A stretch of DNA of 64,000 bases from Xylophilus sp. GOD-11R (GTDB lineage Bacteria; Pseudomonadota; Gammaproteobacteria; Burkholderiales; Burkholderiaceae_C): positions 1,736,001 through 1,800,000 of the forward strand of contig NZ_CP137854.1 of the NCBI RefSeq assembly GCF_033546935.1. Direction: 5' to 3'. Below, one piece after another: positions 62,669-64,000 of the stretch. The translations under genes and the position numbers were made by a program. The notes beneath the pieces are model-generated. The model saw only the letters and a list, made by a program, of their open reading frames with translations, was not told where the DNA came from and searched no databases. How positions within the stretch are numbered: position 1 is the first letter of the stretch; each line of letters begins with the position of its first letter.

Positions 62669-63012
62669 GCGCCGCTGACTCCCTGCGCAACTTCATCACG
62701 CCGCTGCTGCCCGGCTGGCGCATCCAGTTCGGCCGCTGGGTCGATGGCTCGAAGACCGATCGATTCGCCGTGCTCCGGCCGGCCGGCGGCCTGCCCGCCG
62801 AGCTCGTTCGCCGCCCGCACTTCACGCTGATGCTGGTCGGCGCGCTGGACCAGCCATCCGGCGAGGTCTCCGCCGCGGCCAACAGCGTCATCGAAGCCAT
62901 GCGCGTGAGTAGCGGCGACCTTGTTTTCATGCAGCCGGGCGAGCCGGTCTACCACGCGACCGATGACGGCAGACCCGTCTTCGAGATCGCCATCACCACC
63001 ATCACCAACTGA
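62665..63012 (+). CDS. Tail terminator-like protein
   Basis: The 115-residue protein (PLLPGWRIQFGRWVDGSKTD, HFTLMLVGALDQPSGEVSAA, VYHATDDGRPVFEIAITTIT) has the size, fold pattern and place of gpU-like terminators that cap the tail tube. It lies between the gp10-like and tail tube genes. Confidence 0.75.
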   Translation: MSAADSLRNFITPLLPGWRIQFGRWVDGSKTDRFAVLRPAGGLPAELVRRPHFTLMLVGALDQPSGEVSAAANSVIEAMRVSSGDLVFMQPGEPVYHATDDGRPVFEIAITTITN

Positions 63013-63022
63013 GGAATCCACC

Positions 63023-63478
63023 ATGTCTGGAGCTTTCACCGGCCGCGACGTCATCCTGAACTTCGCCATTGCGCTCGAAACCGGCGCCGCGCCCACCACC
63101 TGGAAACGCCTGGGCATGATGCGCGGCAAGTCTATGAAGACTTCCTGGGACACCGTCGACACCACCGCCGACATGTCGCCGGCCTTTACCAAGACCAACC
63201 TGGTGACGTTCAAAGCTGTGGAGTTCTCCGGCGACGGCGTGAGCTATGGCGAGGACGCTGCCAACCAGAAGGAATTCAAGGCCCACGTCATCAGCCCGGG
63301 CAGTGCTACCGACAACCAGCCCAAGGTCTGGCTGCAGATGATCGACCCGGACGGCGACGAGTACGAAGGCCCCTTCATCGTCAGCGAGTGGTCCGACGAC
63401 CGTCCGTACTCCGACACGGCGACCTGGTCGATGACCGCCATGAGCAACGGCAACGTCGTCTTCACGCCGGCTGCCTGA
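63023..63478 (+). CDS. Major tail tube protein
   Basis: The 151-residue protein (MSGAFTGRDVILNFAIALET, KSMKTSWDTVDTTADMSP, VSEWSDDRPYSDTATWSM) follows the pattern of TP901-1/lambda V-like tail tube proteins. AGGAATCC precedes the start at 63023. It forms the stacked tube of a long non-contractile tail, which supports a siphovirus. Confidence 0.8.
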   Translation: MSGAFTGRDVILNFAIALETGAAPTTWKRLGMMRGKSMKTSWDTVDTTADMSPAFTKTNLVTFKAVEFSGDGVSYGEDAANQKEFKAHVISPGSATDNQPKVWLQMIDPDGDEYEGPFIVSEWSDDRPYSDTATWSMTAMSNGNVVFTPAA

Positions 63479-63481
63479 CTG

Positions 63482-64000
63482 ATGTTGGTCGAATCCGGGT
63501 ACGTCCGGGCCTGCACGCCTGACGGCTCGGAATTCACCTTTGCGCCATCGTTTGGGCGGATCTCCGGCCTGGGCGACCCGCAGGCTATTGTCGCGCTGTA
63601 TGCCGGGCTGTTTGGGCCGCGCGCCGAGGATGACGCCCGGTACGTCCTGGCCTGCCTATGCGAGCAGGACGACCCGACCCCCCTCATCGGCTGGGCTGAG
63701 GCTGGCGGCAACGAACTGACCTTGCATGCCGGCGCCATGCCGGCCGTCGAGCAGGTGCTGATCGCCCGCCACCTCATGCAGCACGGCATCGCCGGCAAGG
63801 CTCGACCAGGGCAGGCCGAAGGCAACGGGAAGTACTCCGATCGATTCGACGCGGCTGAGTATGTGTCCGCCGCGCGCGTGCATCTTGGTCTGTCCAGCGC
63901 GGACGCCGAGGCGCTGTCGATGACCGAATTCCAGACCATGCTGGAGATGAAGTTTCCCGAACAGAACAAGAAACGGAACGTGCCAAGCCGCGAGGAATAC
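63482..64000 (+). CDS. Tail assembly protein (DUF6246-like), partial at the window end
   Basis: The frame from ATG 63482 reads 173 codons without stop to the end of the window. It opens MLVESGYVRACTPDGSEFTF and includes SFGRISGLGDPQAIVALYAG, DRFDAAEYVSAARVHLGLSS and SMTEFQTMLEMKFP. The position behind the tail tube gene fits the tail assembly chaperone region, and the pattern resembles DUF6246 proteins (from memory). The end of the gene lies outside. Confidence 0.7.
   Translation, partial: MLVESGYVRACTPDGSEFTFAPSFGRISGLGDPQAIVALYAGLFGPRAEDDARYVLACLCEQDDPTPLIGWAEAGGNELTLHAGAMPAVEQVLIARHLMQHGIAGKARPGQAEGNGKYSDRFDAAEYVSAARVHLGLSSADAEALSMTEFQTMLEMKFPEQNKKRNVPSREEY

Larger units (their letters stand above)
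30855..64000. mobile_element. Lambdoid-type prophage, left part
   Basis: A tailed-phage genome starts behind tRNA-Val and runs off the window. In order: integrase, excisionase-like gene, leftward recombination operon, repressor and Cro region with paired operators, rightward replication genes, nuclease-type late early genes, terminase, portal, head, connector and first tail genes. Gene order follows lambda. The portal, prohead and tail types point to a siphovirus. Three opposite-strand cargo blocks lie in the head region. Lysis and tail fibre genes are not in view. Two frameshifted phage genes show that it may be partly decayed. Confidence 0.95.

Overview
The window is about two thirds chromosomal backbone and one third prophage from a high-GC betaproteobacterium, most likely a member of the Burkholderiales close to Comamonadaceae (Variovorax, Acidovorax or Xylophilus-like). 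This placement is inferred from codon and GC character, the mfd-serB, ispD-ispF and ompR-envZ arrangements, a RelA with the EXDD-type synthetase motif, and PEP-CTERM proteins. No database search was possible.

Backbone (1 to about 30,850). The window opens in the 3' end of a UPF0173 metallo-hydrolase gene. A large FAD-linked oxidase fused to a WW-rich lectin or propeller-like tail follows, then a small exported protein and endonuclease III (nth). A decayed stretch of about 1 kb lies between nth and an intact PEP-CTERM protein. It holds remnants of a second PEP-CTERM gene and two broken copies of the nth 5' end, which suggests an old tandem duplication. Next come a PLP aminotransferase, a DUF6172-type protein, a DEAD-box helicase, an exported MsrA, glutamate dehydrogenase, an RhtA-like exporter and thioredoxin 2. 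After these are a cupin protein, an FMN-dependent 2-hydroxyacid oxidase divergent from a LysR regulator, and a MarR regulator coupled to an MFS pump. The housekeeping part ends with mfd-serB, ispD-ispF, an OmpR/EnvZ-type pair, a SIMPL protein, 3-hydroxybutyrate dehydrogenase, an alpha/beta hydrolase coupled to relA, and tRNA-Val(GAC).

Prophage (about 30,855 to beyond 64,000). A lambdoid prophage sits directly behind tRNA-Val. The integrase, an excisionase-like protein and a DUF4326 protein lie next to the tRNA. A leftward early operon carries YqaJ exonuclease, RecT, MazG-like and PAPS-reductase-like genes, most of them joined by ATGA overlaps. A CI-like S24 repressor and a Cro-like protein are bracketed by two pairs of matching operators (TTAAAC-N5-GTTTAA), equivalent to OL and OR of lambda. 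Rightward genes encode O-like and P-like replication proteins, RusA-like, DUF1367, DUF1364 and HNH proteins, then terminase, portal, head morphogenesis, prohead protease with a nested scaffold, capsid, connector and tail genes. The right attachment site, lysis genes and most tail genes lie beyond the window.

Cargo. The late gene block is interrupted three times by lower-GC genes on the opposite strand: a DUF4238 gene, an OLD-like ATPase with a TOPRIM-like partner (the best candidate for an anti-phage system), and a secreted hydrolase with a lipoprotein. A motif CCTAG(C/T)AT stands just upstream of the first phage gene after each cargo block, and occurs at two further places in the late region. 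Two phage genes, recT and a small secreted protein gene, carry single-base frameshifts at homopolymers. A truncated HigA-type antitoxin remnant abuts the left operator.
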